Origin: Chryseosolibacter sp964493505 | GTDB lineage: Bacteria > Bacteroidota > Bacteroidia > Cytophagales > Cyclobacteriaceae | Reading direction: 5' to 3' | Length of the DNA stretch: 64,000 nucleotides | Assembly: GCA_964493505.1 (NCBI GenBank) | Contig: CAZBNP010000011.1 | Location: 92,285-156,284 of the forward strand | In this document: positions 54,107 through 62,497 of the stretch, one piece after another | Layout: the number at the start of each line of letters is the position of its first letter | How positions within the stretch are numbered: position 1 is the first letter of the stretch | Position numbers and translations under genes: made by a program | Notes under the pieces: generated by a model | The model's database searches: none | What the model was told of the DNA's origin: nothing | Seen by the model: only the letters and a program-made list of their open reading frames with translations

Positions 54107-55240
54107 ATGCGTTATTATATCATAGCCGGCGAACGCTCGGGCGATCTTCACGGTAGCAATCTTGTAAAAGCCATCCGCAAGCGCGATCCTGAGGCGACAT
54201 TTCGCGGCCTGGGTGGCGACTATCTCCGCGAACAGGGGGTGGAATTATTTGCTCACTACGCCGAGTTTGCTGTGATGGGCTTCGTGGAGGTGATGTTGAA
54301 CATCATCAAGATATCAGGGTATCTGCGTAAATGTGGGCGCGATATTGTGAGTTTTCAAGCAGACGTGATCATCCTGATCGACTACGCCGGATTTAACCGC
54401 CAGATGGCGCGGTTCGGGAGAAAGCATGGTATAAAGGTGTTTTATTATATCAGCCCGAAAGTGTGGGCATGGAATCAAAGCCGTGCCTGGCAGCTCAAGG
54501 CTAACGTGGACCGCATGTTTGTTATTCTCCCGTTTGAAAAGGACTTCTACCGGAAATTCGACTGGGAGGTCGACTATGTGGGGAGCCCGGTGCTCGATGC
54601 GGTGAAGGCGCACATGCCTGACGAGAGCTTCCTGTCGAGACACGGCTTCGATCGCTCCCGGCAGCTGGTAGCGCTCCTGCCCGGCAGCCGTCGCCAGGAG
54701 GTGCTTCGGGTTCTGCCGGTTATGCGCGAGGTGATCAGCCGGTTTCCCAACGTCCGGTTTGCCATCGCGACGGTAGATAATCTCGATGCGCACCTTTACG
54801 ACGAAGTGGCGCTCCTTCCGAATGTAACGCTGGTAGAAGAAGATACCTACAACCTGCTGTTCCATGCCTCTGCCGCGGTGGTAACTTCCGGCACCGCTAC
54901 GCTCGAAACAGCCCTTTTCAAAGTGCCACAGGTAGTGGTCTACAAAGCCGCGGCATTAACTATCGCGTTGGGTAAACTCATAGTGAAAGTGCCACACATC
55001 TCACTGGTAAATCTTATCGCCGACAAGTTGGTAGTAAGGGAACTCATTCAGAAGGAAGCCAGTGCGGATAACATCAGTGAAGAGTTGGCAGCGTTGACGG
55101 CCAACTCAGAATACCGCGGAAAGATGCTCGCCGGCTACGACGCGATTATCAACAGGCTCGACACCGGATCGGCGTCGGAGAATACGGCAGAACTGATGAT
55201 TGAATCGCTATCAGCGATCAATAGTCGATCTACCGCTTAA
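54107..55240 (+). CDS. lpxB: Lipid-A-disaccharide synthase
   Basis: A 377-residue glycosyltransferase (GT19) forming the lipid A disaccharide. It begins with YYIIAGERSGDLHGSNLVKA, which holds the GExSGD motif, and has FRGLGGDYLREQG, IDYAGFNRQMARFG, YYISPKVWAWNQSR and LLPGSRRQEV. All are family landmarks, and the length is normal. Its stop overlaps the clpX stop on the opposite strand (TTAA), with no space for a terminator. Confidence 0.97.
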   Translation: MRYYIIAGERSGDLHGSNLVKAIRKRDPEATFRGLGGDYLREQGVELFAHYAEFAVMGFVEVMLNIIKISGYLRKCGRDIVSFQADVIILIDYAGFNRQMARFGRKHGIKVFYYISPKVWAWNQSRAWQLKANVDRMFVILPFEKDFYRKFDWEVDYVGSPVLDAVKAHMPDESFLSRHGFDRSRQLVALLPGSRRQEVLRVLPVMREVISRFPNVRFAIATVDNLDAHLYDEVALLPNVTLVEEDTYNLLFHASAAVVTSGTATLETALFKVPQVVVYKAAALTIALGKLIVKVPHISLVNLIADKLVVRELIQKEASADNISEELAALTANSEYRGKMLAGYDAIINRLDTGSASENTAELMIESLSAINSRSTA

Positions 55241-56472
55241 GCGACCTTCAACTTGCTATACTGCGACTTGCTGAACTTCTCTTCCGCGTAGGCGCGGTTG
55301 ATACTGAGCTTGTCGGATGTTTTCTCAGAGGGGAGTTCGAACATCGCATCGTTGATAATGGCCTCGCAGATACTGCGGAGTCCACGGGCGCCGAGTTTGA
55401 ATGCTAACGCTTTCTCGACGATAAATTCGATGGCGCCGTCTTTGAACTCGAGTTCGATGTTCTCCATCTCGAAGAGCTTTTGATATTGCTTGACGAGGGC
55501 GTTCTTAGGCTCTGTAAGGATGCGGCGAAGAGCCTCCATATCGAGGGGATTGAGGTATGAAACAACGGGAAGTCGTCCGATGAGTTCGGGAATGAGGCCG
55601 AAGCTTCGGAGATCCTGAGCAGAGACAAACTGCAGCAGATTGTCTTTGTCGATATCGCCGGGATGAAACCCATCCATCGCCGAGATAAACCCGAGCGGCT
55701 TGGTGTTAAGACGATTTCCTATGAAACGCGTGATACCTTCAAATGCTCCTCCGCAGATGAAGAGAATGTTTTCGGTATTAACGGTGATCATTTTCTGGTC
55801 GGGATGCTTTCGTCCGCCCTGCGGGGGCACGTTTACTGCTGTTCCTTCGAGCAGTTTCAACAGCGCTTGTTGTACGCCCTCTCCGCTCACATCGCGTGTG
55901 ATGGAAGGGTTGTCTGACTTGCGGGCGATCTTGTCGATCTCGTCGATATAGACGATGCCGCGTTCCGCTGCTTCCACATTGTAATCGGCCGCCTGAAGCA
56001 GGCGAGTGAGAATGCTTTCTACATCTTCGCCGACGTAACCAGCTTCTGTGAGCACCGTAGCGTCGGCGATACAGAAGGGCACCTGAAGGATTTTCGCAAG
56101 CGTCTTCGCCAGGTAGGTTTTACCTGTGCCGGTCTCGCCGACCATGATAATATTAGACTTCTCTATATGGATGTCGCTTTCCAGCTTTCGCTGCATCAAT
56201 CGCTTGTAGTGATTGTATACCGCTACTGAAATGATCTTTTTCGCTTCATCCTGGCCAATGACGTACTCGTCCAGGAATTTCTTGATCTCCCGGGGCTTGA
56301 TGAGTTTGAAGTTCGGGGAAAACCCTGCTTCTGTCTTGCTCTTTTTTTCCTCCTGCAGGATCTGACTGGCCTGTGTCACACATTTGTCACAGATATGGGC
56401 GTGGATACCTGAAATCATCAGGTCTACATCCTTCTTGCTTCTCCCGCAAAACGAGCACGTTACTTCTGCCAT
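55237..56472 (-). CDS. clpX: ATP-dependent Clp protease ATPase subunit ClpX
   Basis: A 411-residue AAA+ unfoldase that feeds ClpP. The N-terminal zinc-binding domain has C6, C9, C28, C31; the Walker A is GETGTGKT (112-119), with Walker B in IVYIDEIDKIARK. The IGF-like loop for ClpP docking is degenerate and not confidently seen. A -7 element lies at 56537-56544 upstream. The gene is downstream of clpP (108 bases), both on the minus strand. Confidence 0.97.
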   Translation of the reverse strand: MAEVTCSFCGRSKKDVDLMISGIHAHICDKCVTQASQILQEEKKSKTEAGFSPNFKLIKPREIKKFLDEYVIGQDEAKKIISVAVYNHYKRLMQRKLESDIHIEKSNIIMVGETGTGKTYLAKTLAKILQVPFCIADATVLTEAGYVGEDVESILTRLLQAADYNVEAAERGIVYIDEIDKIARKSDNPSITRDVSGEGVQQALLKLLEGTAVNVPPQGGRKHPDQKMITVNTENILFICGGAFEGITRFIGNRLNTKPLGFISAMDGFHPGDIDKDNLLQFVSAQDLRSFGLIPELIGRLPVVSYLNPLDMEALRRILTEPKNALVKQYQKLFEMENIELEFKDGAIEFIVEKALAFKLGARGLRSICEAIINDAMFELPSEKTSDKLSINRAYAEEKFSKSQYSKLKVA

Positions 56473-56536
56473 AACTTGATTTTAATGAAGGACGACACGC
56501 GGTATCTCCGGTCAGGGTCATCATGCCGCCAGACTG

Positions 56537-56544
56537 CAAAGGTA
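56537..56544 (-). promoter_or_regulatory. Candidate -7 element for clpX
   Basis: The minus strand has TACCTTTG, followed by CAGTC. A TTTG lies about 24 bases further upstream, somewhat more than usual. The location suggests that clpX has its own promoter in addition to reading through from clpP. Confidence 0.45.
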
Positions 56545-56580
56545 CGCAATAAATCGCACATCGTCCTTCAAACTGGCCTG

Positions 56581-57264
56581 TCAGGCCTTAGTCGGAAGTT
56601 TGCGTTCAAGAACTTCGTCTATCAGGCCATATTCCTTGGCCTCAGCGGCGCGCATCCAGTAATCGCGATCTGCATCGCGTTCGATTTTCTCGTATTTCTG
56701 GCCGCTGTGGTTGGCGAGGATGTTGTACAGGTCCTTTTTAACCTCCAGCGTTTGTTTCAGCGCGATTTCCATATCCGCCGCCTGACCTTGCATTCCGCTC
56801 ATCGGCTGGTGGATCATAATCCGCGAGTGAGGAAGGCCCGACCGCTTGCGGGGTGACCCCGACGCCAGCAACACAGCAGCCATGGATGCTGCCAGGCCGG
56901 TGCAGATCGTTGCCACATCCGGATTTACGTAGTTCATGGTATCGTAAATGCCGAGACCGGCGTAGACAGAGCCGCCGGGACTGTTGATATACATAATGAT
57001 GTCTTTCTTCGGATCTGAAGATTCGAGGAAGAGCAACTGTGCTGTAATAAGATTGGCTATCTGATCGTCAACCGCCATTCCAAGGAACAGAATGCGGTCG
57101 GAGATCAGGCGCGTGAAAACGTCGATCGCGCGGAAGTTGCCTGGCCGCTCCTCGATCACGTACTGTGTCATGTTGTCGAGGCGCTGCGCATAGCGGTCTA
57201 TCGAACTGCCGCTCATGCCGAGATGTTGAACAGCGTATTTTCTGAATTCATGATTTCTATCCAT
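56581..57264 (-). CDS. clpP: ATP-dependent Clp protease proteolytic subunit ClpP
   Basis: A 227-residue serine protease that forms the ClpP chamber. The catalytic Ser127 (TGLAASMA) and His152 (RIMIHQP) are in place; NSPGGSVYAG is the oligomer-stabilizing motif. The N-terminal extension before the core (about 30 residues) is a little longer than in E. coli, as common in Bacteroidota. It lies 196 bases downstream of tig. Confidence 0.97.
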   Translation of the reverse strand: MDRNHEFRKYAVQHLGMSGSSIDRYAQRLDNMTQYVIEERPGNFRAIDVFTRLISDRILFLGMAVDDQIANLITAQLLFLESSDPKKDIIMYINSPGGSVYAGLGIYDTMNYVNPDVATICTGLAASMAAVLLASGSPRKRSGLPHSRIMIHQPMSGMQGQAADMEIALKQTLEVKKDLYNILANHSGQKYEKIERDADRDYWMRAAEAKEYGLIDEVLERKLPTKA

Positions 57265-57372
57265 AGTCGTTATTTATACAATTTTAAGCCGGTCGAAGGG
57301 ATGGCAGATACCGTTAACCTGAACAATCTTAGCTATACCCAAATTAAAATACAACGTTAGAACGTCCTTTAA

Positions 57373-57407
57373 GTAAAAATGGTTTTACCAACCCTGATAA
57401 AACCATT
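57373..57407 (-). terminator. Terminator between tig and clpP
   Basis: A 10-bp perfect stem (57378-57387 with 57398-57407) and 10-base loop, followed on the minus strand by TTTTACTT. It lies 54 bases past the tig stop. It implies that clpP has its own promoter, which I could not identify by consensus (nearest is a one-mismatch TTAATTTG around 57340). Confidence 0.75.
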
Positions 57408-57460
57408 GACGCATTCAAGACTATTTTATTGCCAAGACGCTGCGGCGATCTCGCGGAATA

Positions 57461-58813
57461 CTAATGCTTGTGTTCTGTTACGATCTTCTTGAAGTCGTCC
57501 AGTGAAACACTCTTCTCTTCTACGCTGATATTGTCCTTGATGTGTTTCATTATCTTTTCCGCGCGCAATTGATTGTACAGTCGCATGAAATTCTGACCGT
57601 TTTCATTAGCCAGATAGTTGTCTGTGATGGCATCGAGTTTGTCTTGCAACGAGTCTGCAAAGGCTTGTCCGCCAAACTGGCCGACGATCATCTCTTTAGC
57701 CTTTTCCCGCACCTCGTCCGACTCTACTTTTATCGCGTGATCTTCAGCGATCTTGTTCTTGATCAGGTCCCATTTCAGACCGCGAACATAATGTTCAAAC
57801 TCTGCATCGAGAACCTGGTCGGTCACCTGACCTTCCCCCGACGTTTTCAGCCACGTCTTCAGGAAATCAGACGGTAAGTTGATGGTTGTGTTTTTCAGGA
57901 AATAATCTTCGATGAGATGGTCGGCGAAGTGATCGGTTTCCCGTTGATAATTTTCGGCGATTGTTTCGCGGACTTTGTTGATAAACTCCTCTTCTGTCTT
58001 CGCGACATCTTTTCCGAATACACGGTCAAACAGTTCGGGCGTGAGGTCAGCGGGTTCTGTTCTGCTGATCGTATTGATCTTGAGAATGAACACACCATTT
58101 GCGTCATCGCCGGATAACCCGAGCAGCTCCTGAATCTGCGCTTCGTCTTTGTAGACTTTGCGCGGTTCAAACTCGATCTCATCTTCTTTTTGGCGACCCA
58201 CGAATTTGGCGCGCTCAGCGGCTTCGATACTTTCTATCTGGATGACAGCCTGTTCTTTCTTCTCCGACTCGCTCTCGGCGCTGTCGTCTTTCGGACGCAC
58301 CTCACCGTACAGCGTGTCCTGTTCTTCGCTGACGTCGGGATAGGTTACCTTACCAAATCGCTTTTTAAGGTCGGTAAGGGTTTCGTCGATCGTCTTGTCG
58401 TCTACAGTAATCTTATACCCGGCAACCTTCGCTTTCTTCGAAAGATCGTAGCTAAAGTCCTCTACCATGCCGATCTGGTACTCGAACTCAAAGTCTTTCT
58501 GCGCGTCCCAGTCGATCTCTCTGGCCTTGTCCTGATTGGGCAGCGGCTCTCCGAGAATGCGGAGATTATTGTCTTTAATATAATCGGTGATCTTGTGCGA
58601 CAGGAGGTGATTGATCTCGTCTACGAGAATGGATTTTCCGAACATCTTGCGGATTACACCGGCAGGGACCTTTCCCTGGCGAAAGCCTTTGATTGTGGCT
58701 TTGCGGGCGTAGTCTTTTACCTTTTCCTCCACCTTCGGCTGATAATCCCCCTCGGTAAGCTTAATCCTGATCAGACCTTCTGTGTTGGTCTTTTTGTCTA
58801 GTGTAATTTCCAA
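57461..58813 (-). CDS. tig: Trigger factor
   Basis: A 450-residue ribosome-bound chaperone. The ribosome-binding N-terminal domain carries GFRQGKVPAG (the GFRxGKxP signature), followed by a middle region that looks reduced or divergent from a classic FKBP domain, and a C-terminal helical chaperone domain. The start codon is TTG at 58813: no ATG is available before the conserved EITLDKKTNT region. It opens the tig-clpP-clpX run. Confidence 0.93.
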   Translation of the reverse strand: MEITLDKKTNTEGLIRIKLTEGDYQPKVEEKVKDYARKATIKGFRQGKVPAGVIRKMFGKSILVDEINHLLSHKITDYIKDNNLRILGEPLPNQDKAREIDWDAQKDFEFEYQIGMVEDFSYDLSKKAKVAGYKITVDDKTIDETLTDLKKRFGKVTYPDVSEEQDTLYGEVRPKDDSAESESEKKEQAVIQIESIEAAERAKFVGRQKEDEIEFEPRKVYKDEAQIQELLGLSGDDANGVFILKINTISRTEPADLTPELFDRVFGKDVAKTEEEFINKVRETIAENYQRETDHFADHLIEDYFLKNTTINLPSDFLKTWLKTSGEGQVTDQVLDAEFEHYVRGLKWDLIKNKIAEDHAIKVESDEVREKAKEMIVGQFGGQAFADSLQDKLDAITDNYLANENGQNFMRLYNQLRAEKIMKHIKDNISVEEKSVSLDDFKKIVTEHKH

Positions 58814-58842
58814 AATTTCTAACGTTTGACGTTCAAATAAAT

Positions 58843-58880
58843 CTGCCCGGGCGGAGCGCTACGGCAGGCCTGCCCTGCCC
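58843..58880. repeat. Palindromic repeat upstream of tig
   Basis: A GC-rich element with a perfect 12-base palindrome GGCAGGCCTGCC (58863-58874). Its minus strand contains GCCGTAGC, the core of the element at 38329-38356, so the two probably belong to one dispersed repeat family. Confidence 0.45.
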
Positions 58881-58887
58881 GATGAAG

Positions 58888-58972
58888 TGGTGCGGATGAA
58901 GGGACTCGAACCCCCACGCCTTTCGGCACCAGATCCTAAGTCTGGCGCGGCTGCCAATTACGCCACATCCGC
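58888..58972 (-). tRNA. tRNA-Leu (anticodon UAG)
   Basis: A complete class II tRNA on the minus strand. The acceptor GCGGATG pairs with CATCCGC, followed by A and an encoded CCA. The anticodon loop is CTTAGGA (58934-58940), anticodon TAG at 58936-58938, reading CUA/CUG leucine codons. The long variable arm (TGCCGAAAGGCGT) confirms a leucine or serine type. The T-arm GGTTCGAGTCC is normal. Confidence 0.95.
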
Positions 58973-59014
58973 AAATATTGTAGCCAGCTGGTAATTCTGG
59001 CGCGCCTTGTTTCC
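58961..59014. repeat. Tandem repeat, copy 1 (5' end of tRNA-Leu plus flank)
   Basis: This 54-base segment, which includes the 5' end of the tRNA-Leu (58961-58972) and its flank, is repeated exactly at 59070-59123, 109 bases away. The second copy ends at the assembly gap. Confidence 0.9.
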
Positions 59015-59050
59015 GACGCACTGCGTTCCGCGCAGTCAGGGCGGCTGCCA

Positions 59051-59068
59051 TCCCGATAGCTATCGGGA
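59051..59068. repeat. 18-bp perfect palindrome
   Basis: TCCCGATAGCTATCGGGA is its own reverse complement. It sits in place of the D-loop of the partial tRNA-Leu 5' half next to it, with GCGGCTGCC on one side and CGCCACATCCGC on the other, both tRNA-Leu sequence. Confidence 0.9.
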
Positions 59069-59069
59069 A

Positions 59070-59123
59070 CGCCACATCCGCAAATATTGTAGCCAGCTGG
59101 TAATTCTGGCGCGCCTTGTTTCC
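59070..59123. repeat. Tandem repeat, copy 2 (partial tRNA-Leu 5' half)
   Basis: Exact copy of 58961-59014. The neighbouring bases (59041-59050) also match tRNA-Leu. The 3' half of the tRNA is absent, so this is a broken tRNA copy or an assembly effect. Confidence 0.85.
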
Positions 59124-59223
59124 NNNNNNNNNNNNNNNNNNNNNNNNNNNNNNNNNNNNNNNNNNNNNNNNNNNNNNNNNNNNNNNNNNNNNNNNNNNNN
59201 NNNNNNNNNNNNNNNNNNNNNNN
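59124..59223. other. Assembly gap (100 N)
   Basis: Exactly 100 Ns, the usual placeholder for a scaffold gap of unknown size. It lies inside a tRNA region with repeats, which probably broke the assembly. Confidence 0.99.
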
Positions 59224-59270
59224 GACGCTCTGCCCCCCCCAACTAGCTACCGGGGTTGCCGCATCTGCAA
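59224..59270 (-). other. tRNA-like fragment at the right side of the gap
   Basis: The minus strand reads GGTAGCTAGTTGG then a G-run, CAGAGCGTC, which resembles a tRNA D-arm (TAGCTCAGTTGG...AGAGC) with a deletion and an extra G homopolymer. It may be the 5' end of another tRNA whose rest is in the gap, or low-quality sequence. A TCCTTTTG, one base off the -7 box, lies just upstream on the minus strand. Confidence 0.35.
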
Positions 59271-59401
59271 AAGGAGCGCAAATTTATGGATATTTCGGGA
59301 ATAAAGAATATTTTCCTGTTGTTTAACTAATGGCGCGCAGATTACCCTGCAAAAGGGTTAAATTACGAGTGCGAAGTAAGAGAAAATCTTTAGTCGAATC
59401 A

Positions 59402-61621
59402 ATGATGGTTATAGACGTTGAGCGGGAGAAAAAAGAGATCATAAATCGCTACAGGAGGTTGTTACGCAAAGCAAAGCCCATACTCAGGGAGGGCGATGCC
59501 AAACTCATCAAAAAAGCCTTTACTATTTCGCTGGAAGCGCATAAAGACATGCGCAGGAAGTCTGGCGAGCCCTATATTTTCCACCCGCTTTCGGTAGCGG
59601 AAATCTGTACCGAGGAAATAGGACTGGGAACAACGTCGATTATTGCCGCTCTCATGCACGATGTGGTGGAAGATACCGACATCGAACTGGTGGATATCGA
59701 ACGTATCTTCGGCAAGAAGATCGCGCGGATCATTGATGGCCTTACCAAGATCCGCGGTGTATTCGAATACGGCTCTTCCCAACAGGCGGAAAACTTCCGC
59801 AAGATGCTGTTTACGCTTTCGGAAGACGTCAGGGTGATCCTCATCAAGCTGGCCGACCGGCTGCACAACATGCGCACGCTCGACAGTATGCCGCGAAACA
59901 AGCAGCTCAAAATTTCTTCCGAGACTATTTACCTCTATGCGCCGCTCGCCCATCGCCTGGGTCTCAATGCGATGAAAACGGAGCTTGAAGACCTTTATCT
60001 GCGGTTTACCGACCGGCAAATCTACGACACCATTTATCAGAAGATAGATACCACCAAAACGAGTCGGAACAAGTTTATCAAGCATTTCATGGTGCCGATA
60101 GACGAGGAGCTCAACAAGCTTAAAATACGATACGATATCAGGGGCAGGCCGAAGTCAATCTATTCTATATGGAACAAAATGCGAAAGCAGAATATCCCCT
60201 TTGAGGAGGTATTCGACCTGTTTGCGATCCGTATTATCCTCGACGCGCCGGTGGAACAGGAGAAGGCCTTGTGCTGGCAGGTCTACTCGATCGTCACTGA
60301 CTTCTATACCCCGAACCCCGACCGGCTGCGCGACTGGATCAGCACCCCCAAGGCCAATGGGTATGAGTCGCTTCACACAACCGTGATGGCCAAGAACGGG
60401 CAGTGGGTCGAGGTACAGATACGCACTAAGCGTATGGATGAGATCGCCGAGAAGGGTTACGCCGCCCATTGGAAATACAAGGATGCCCACGCTACCGCCG
60501 AGTCCAATCTGGAGAAATGGTTAGCCAAAGTCAGGGATCTGCTGGAACAGCACAACCACTCGGCCCTCGATTTTGTAGACGACTTCCGCGGAAACCTCTT
60601 TAGTGACGAGGTATTCGTTTTTACACCAAAGGGTGAACTGAGGAACCTCCCGTACGGATCGACCGCCATCGACTTCGCTTTTGAAATCCACAGCCAGGTC
60701 GGATCAAAATGTATCGGCGCCAAGGTCAATAATAAGCTGGTTCCGATAAACTATGTCCTCAAGAACGGAGACCAGGTCGAAATCCTCACATCGGCGAAAC
60801 AAAAACCCAATGAAGACTGGCTGCGGTTTGTGGTGAGCTCAAAGGCGAAGGCGCGGATCAAGGACGAGCTTAAAGAGGACAAGAAAAAGGTCGCCGAGGA
60901 CGGTAAGGAAATATTGTTCCGCAAGGTGAAGCAATTGAAGGAGGTACCCAGTCAACAGATCATCGAGCAGATGCGCGATTATTTCAAGGCACCTACGCAC
61001 TTTGATCTTTATTTCAGGGTGGGAGCGGGGTTTATTACCACCGCCGACATTAAACGGTTTGTGGAAAATAAGCCTGTTTCGCCGATTAGGTCTAAACCCA
61101 ACGCACTGGTTGCCGATGCCAGTCCTGTTGAGCAGGAAATAAACCGCATGAAAGGGCGGTTTGAAGACAGCCTCCTCATCGGCGAAGATATGGACGTCGT
61201 TGACTACAAGCTGGCGAAGTGCTGTACGCCAATTCCCGGCGACGATGTTTTCGGGTTTGTGACAGTCAACGAAGGCATTAAGATCCACCGGGCCAATTGC
61301 CCCAATGCTCCCGAACTCCTTTCCCAGCATGGAAACAGGGTCGTGAAGGCGAAATGGACATCCCAGCACGAGGTTGCTTTCCTTACCGGCCTGAAAGTCA
61401 AAGGAACTGACCGGGTAGGGTTGATCAACGACGTCACAAAGATCATTTCGGAAGAATTGAAGGTAAATATGAGTTCTATGTCAATTCACACAGATTCGGG
61501 GATCTTTGACGGCGAGATTATGTTATATGTCAACGATACCCGCCATTTGGAGCAGCTTATAACCAAATTGTTGAGCGTGGATGGCGTTATTAAAGTAAGC
61601 CGCTTCGACTCTAACGAATAA
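59402..61621 (+). CDS. RelA/SpoT-family (p)ppGpp synthetase/hydrolase
   Basis: A 739-residue bifunctional stringent-response enzyme. The N-terminal HD hydrolase domain is intact (AALMHDVVEDT), as is the synthetase domain (SIYSIWNKM, ANGYESLHTTVM). A TGS domain (VFVFTPKGELRNLPYGST), a zinc-finger-like segment (KCCTPIPGDDV) and a C-terminal ACT domain follow. It resembles Rel-type bifunctional enzymes. The start is ATG 59402 (or 59405); a frame from 59330 would add 24 basic residues without similarity. Confidence 0.94.
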   Translation: MMVIDVEREKKEIINRYRRLLRKAKPILREGDAKLIKKAFTISLEAHKDMRRKSGEPYIFHPLSVAEICTEEIGLGTTSIIAALMHDVVEDTDIELVDIERIFGKKIARIIDGLTKIRGVFEYGSSQQAENFRKMLFTLSEDVRVILIKLADRLHNMRTLDSMPRNKQLKISSETIYLYAPLAHRLGLNAMKTELEDLYLRFTDRQIYDTIYQKIDTTKTSRNKFIKHFMVPIDEELNKLKIRYDIRGRPKSIYSIWNKMRKQNIPFEEVFDLFAIRIILDAPVEQEKALCWQVYSIVTDFYTPNPDRLRDWISTPKANGYESLHTTVMAKNGQWVEVQIRTKRMDEIAEKGYAAHWKYKDAHATAESNLEKWLAKVRDLLEQHNHSALDFVDDFRGNLFSDEVFVFTPKGELRNLPYGSTAIDFAFEIHSQVGSKCIGAKVNNKLVPINYVLKNGDQVEILTSAKQKPNEDWLRFVVSSKAKARIKDELKEDKKKVAEDGKEILFRKVKQLKEVPSQQIIEQMRDYFKAPTHFDLYFRVGAGFITTADIKRFVENKPVSPIRSKPNALVADASPVEQEINRMKGRFEDSLLIGEDMDVVDYKLAKCCTPIPGDDVFGFVTVNEGIKIHRANCPNAPELLSQHGNRVVKAKWTSQHEVAFLTGLKVKGTDRVGLINDVTKIISEELKVNMSSMSIHTDSGIFDGEIMLYVNDTRHLEQLITKLLSVDGVIKVSRFDSNE

Positions 61622-61626
61622 AAACT

Positions 61627-61656
61627 TTTGATAGGGGCCGGTGAATGTTATCTTTG
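61627..61656 (+). promoter_or_regulatory. Promoter of the fur-STAS-purA operon
   Basis: TTTG (61627-61630) and TATCTTTG (61649-61656) are 18 bases apart, an exact Bacteroidota -33/-7 pair. The -7 box is 17 bases before the ATG at 61674, so the leader is very short. Confidence 0.68.
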
Positions 61657-61673
61657 GCCCCGCGATTTATACT

Positions 61674-62159
61674 ATGCCGCTGAATCCGACCATTTACGAG
61701 GAGGTAAAAAAGATCTTTACTGCCTACCTGGAAAACAAGGAGTTGAGAAAAACCCCTGAGCGCTATGCGATCCTGGAAGAGATCTATTCCAGGAACGGGC
61801 ATTTTGACGTGGAGTCACTCTACATCAGTATGAAGAACAAGAACTATCGCGTAAGCCGGGCAACGGTGTACAACACACTTGACCTGCTGGTGGAATGCGA
61901 TCTTGTCTCAAAACACCAGTTTGGAAAGAACCTCGCGCAGTATGAGAAATCGTACGGCTACAAGCAGCATGATCACCTGATTTGTACCGACTGCCATAAG
62001 GTTGTGGAGTTCTGCGATCCGCGGATCCAGAATATTCAGAGTACCGTGGAAGATATCCTGCACTTTAATGTGCTGCATCATTCTCTGATCCTTTACGCTG
62101 CCTGCACACGCGAAAATTGTGAAAACCGCAAAGTTGAAATTAACACGCCCCTGCCATGA
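61674..62159 (+). CDS. Fur-family transcriptional regulator
   Basis: A 161-residue repressor. The winged helix (~20-95) contains LRKTPERYAILEEIYSRNGHF and YRVSRATVYNTLDLLVECDLV; the metal and dimer domain has HDHLICTDCHKVVEFC and a C-terminal CTRENC. The CxxC and CxxxxC pattern fits the structural zinc. Which metal or signal it senses (iron, zinc, peroxide) is not clear. The ATG at 61674 is preferred to an earlier start. It overlaps the STAS gene by four bases (ATGA). Confidence 0.9.
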   Translation: MPLNPTIYEEVKKIFTAYLENKELRKTPERYAILEEIYSRNGHFDVESLYISMKNKNYRVSRATVYNTLDLLVECDLVSKHQFGKNLAQYEKSYGYKQHDHLICTDCHKVVEFCDPRIQNIQSTVEDILHFNVLHHSLILYAACTRENCENRKVEINTPLP

Positions 62160-62497
62160 TTTTTGAACAGGAAATTAAGGACGATGTTCTCTATTTGCGT
62201 ATTTCCGGTGATTTGATCGGTGAAGACAACGGAGCCAATGTTATGGATAAGGTCAACACCGCTATCCTGGATAATATTCGCACTTGTGTTGTCGATATAT
62301 CAAAGCTGCGGTATATAAACAGCAGTGGTATCGGTGTGCTTATCACTATTCTTACCAAGTTCAGGAACAAAGGCGGCGAGGTCTATTTGATGAAACCGTC
62401 GGAAACAGTCCAAAAGCTTTTGGTGATCACCAAACTCAATGCAATTTTCAACGTTATTCAAAACGAGGAAGAAGTTCCTAAAACTGCCAGGAAATAA
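62156..62497 (+). CDS. STAS-domain anti-sigma factor antagonist
   Basis: A 113-residue single STAS domain, similar to SpoIIAA/RsbV. The phosphorylatable serine is likely Ser57 in INSSGIGVLI. It would bind an anti-sigma factor or act in a partner-switching route. No anti-sigma kinase (RsbW-like) gene is next to it. It overlaps the Fur gene and shares one base with the purA start (TAATG), so the three genes are a tight operon. Confidence 0.9.
   Translation: MIFEQEIKDDVLYLRISGDLIGEDNGANVMDKVNTAILDNIRTCVVDISKLRYINSSGIGVLITILTKFRNKGGEVYLMKPSETVQKLLVITKLNAIFNVIQNEEEVPKTARK

Noticed and set aside
58888..59123. Integration site (attB) of an element at tRNA-Leu
   Set aside because: Integration usually duplicates the 3' end of a tRNA gene, whereas here the 5' half is repeated, and no integrase gene is near.
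59007..59304. Open frames running through the N gap
   Set aside because: They are mostly unknown residues and overlap tRNA sequence.
59330..59401. Upstream extension of the RelA/SpoT gene
   Set aside because: The 24 added residues are basic and unlike the family, which starts at the double Met near 59402.
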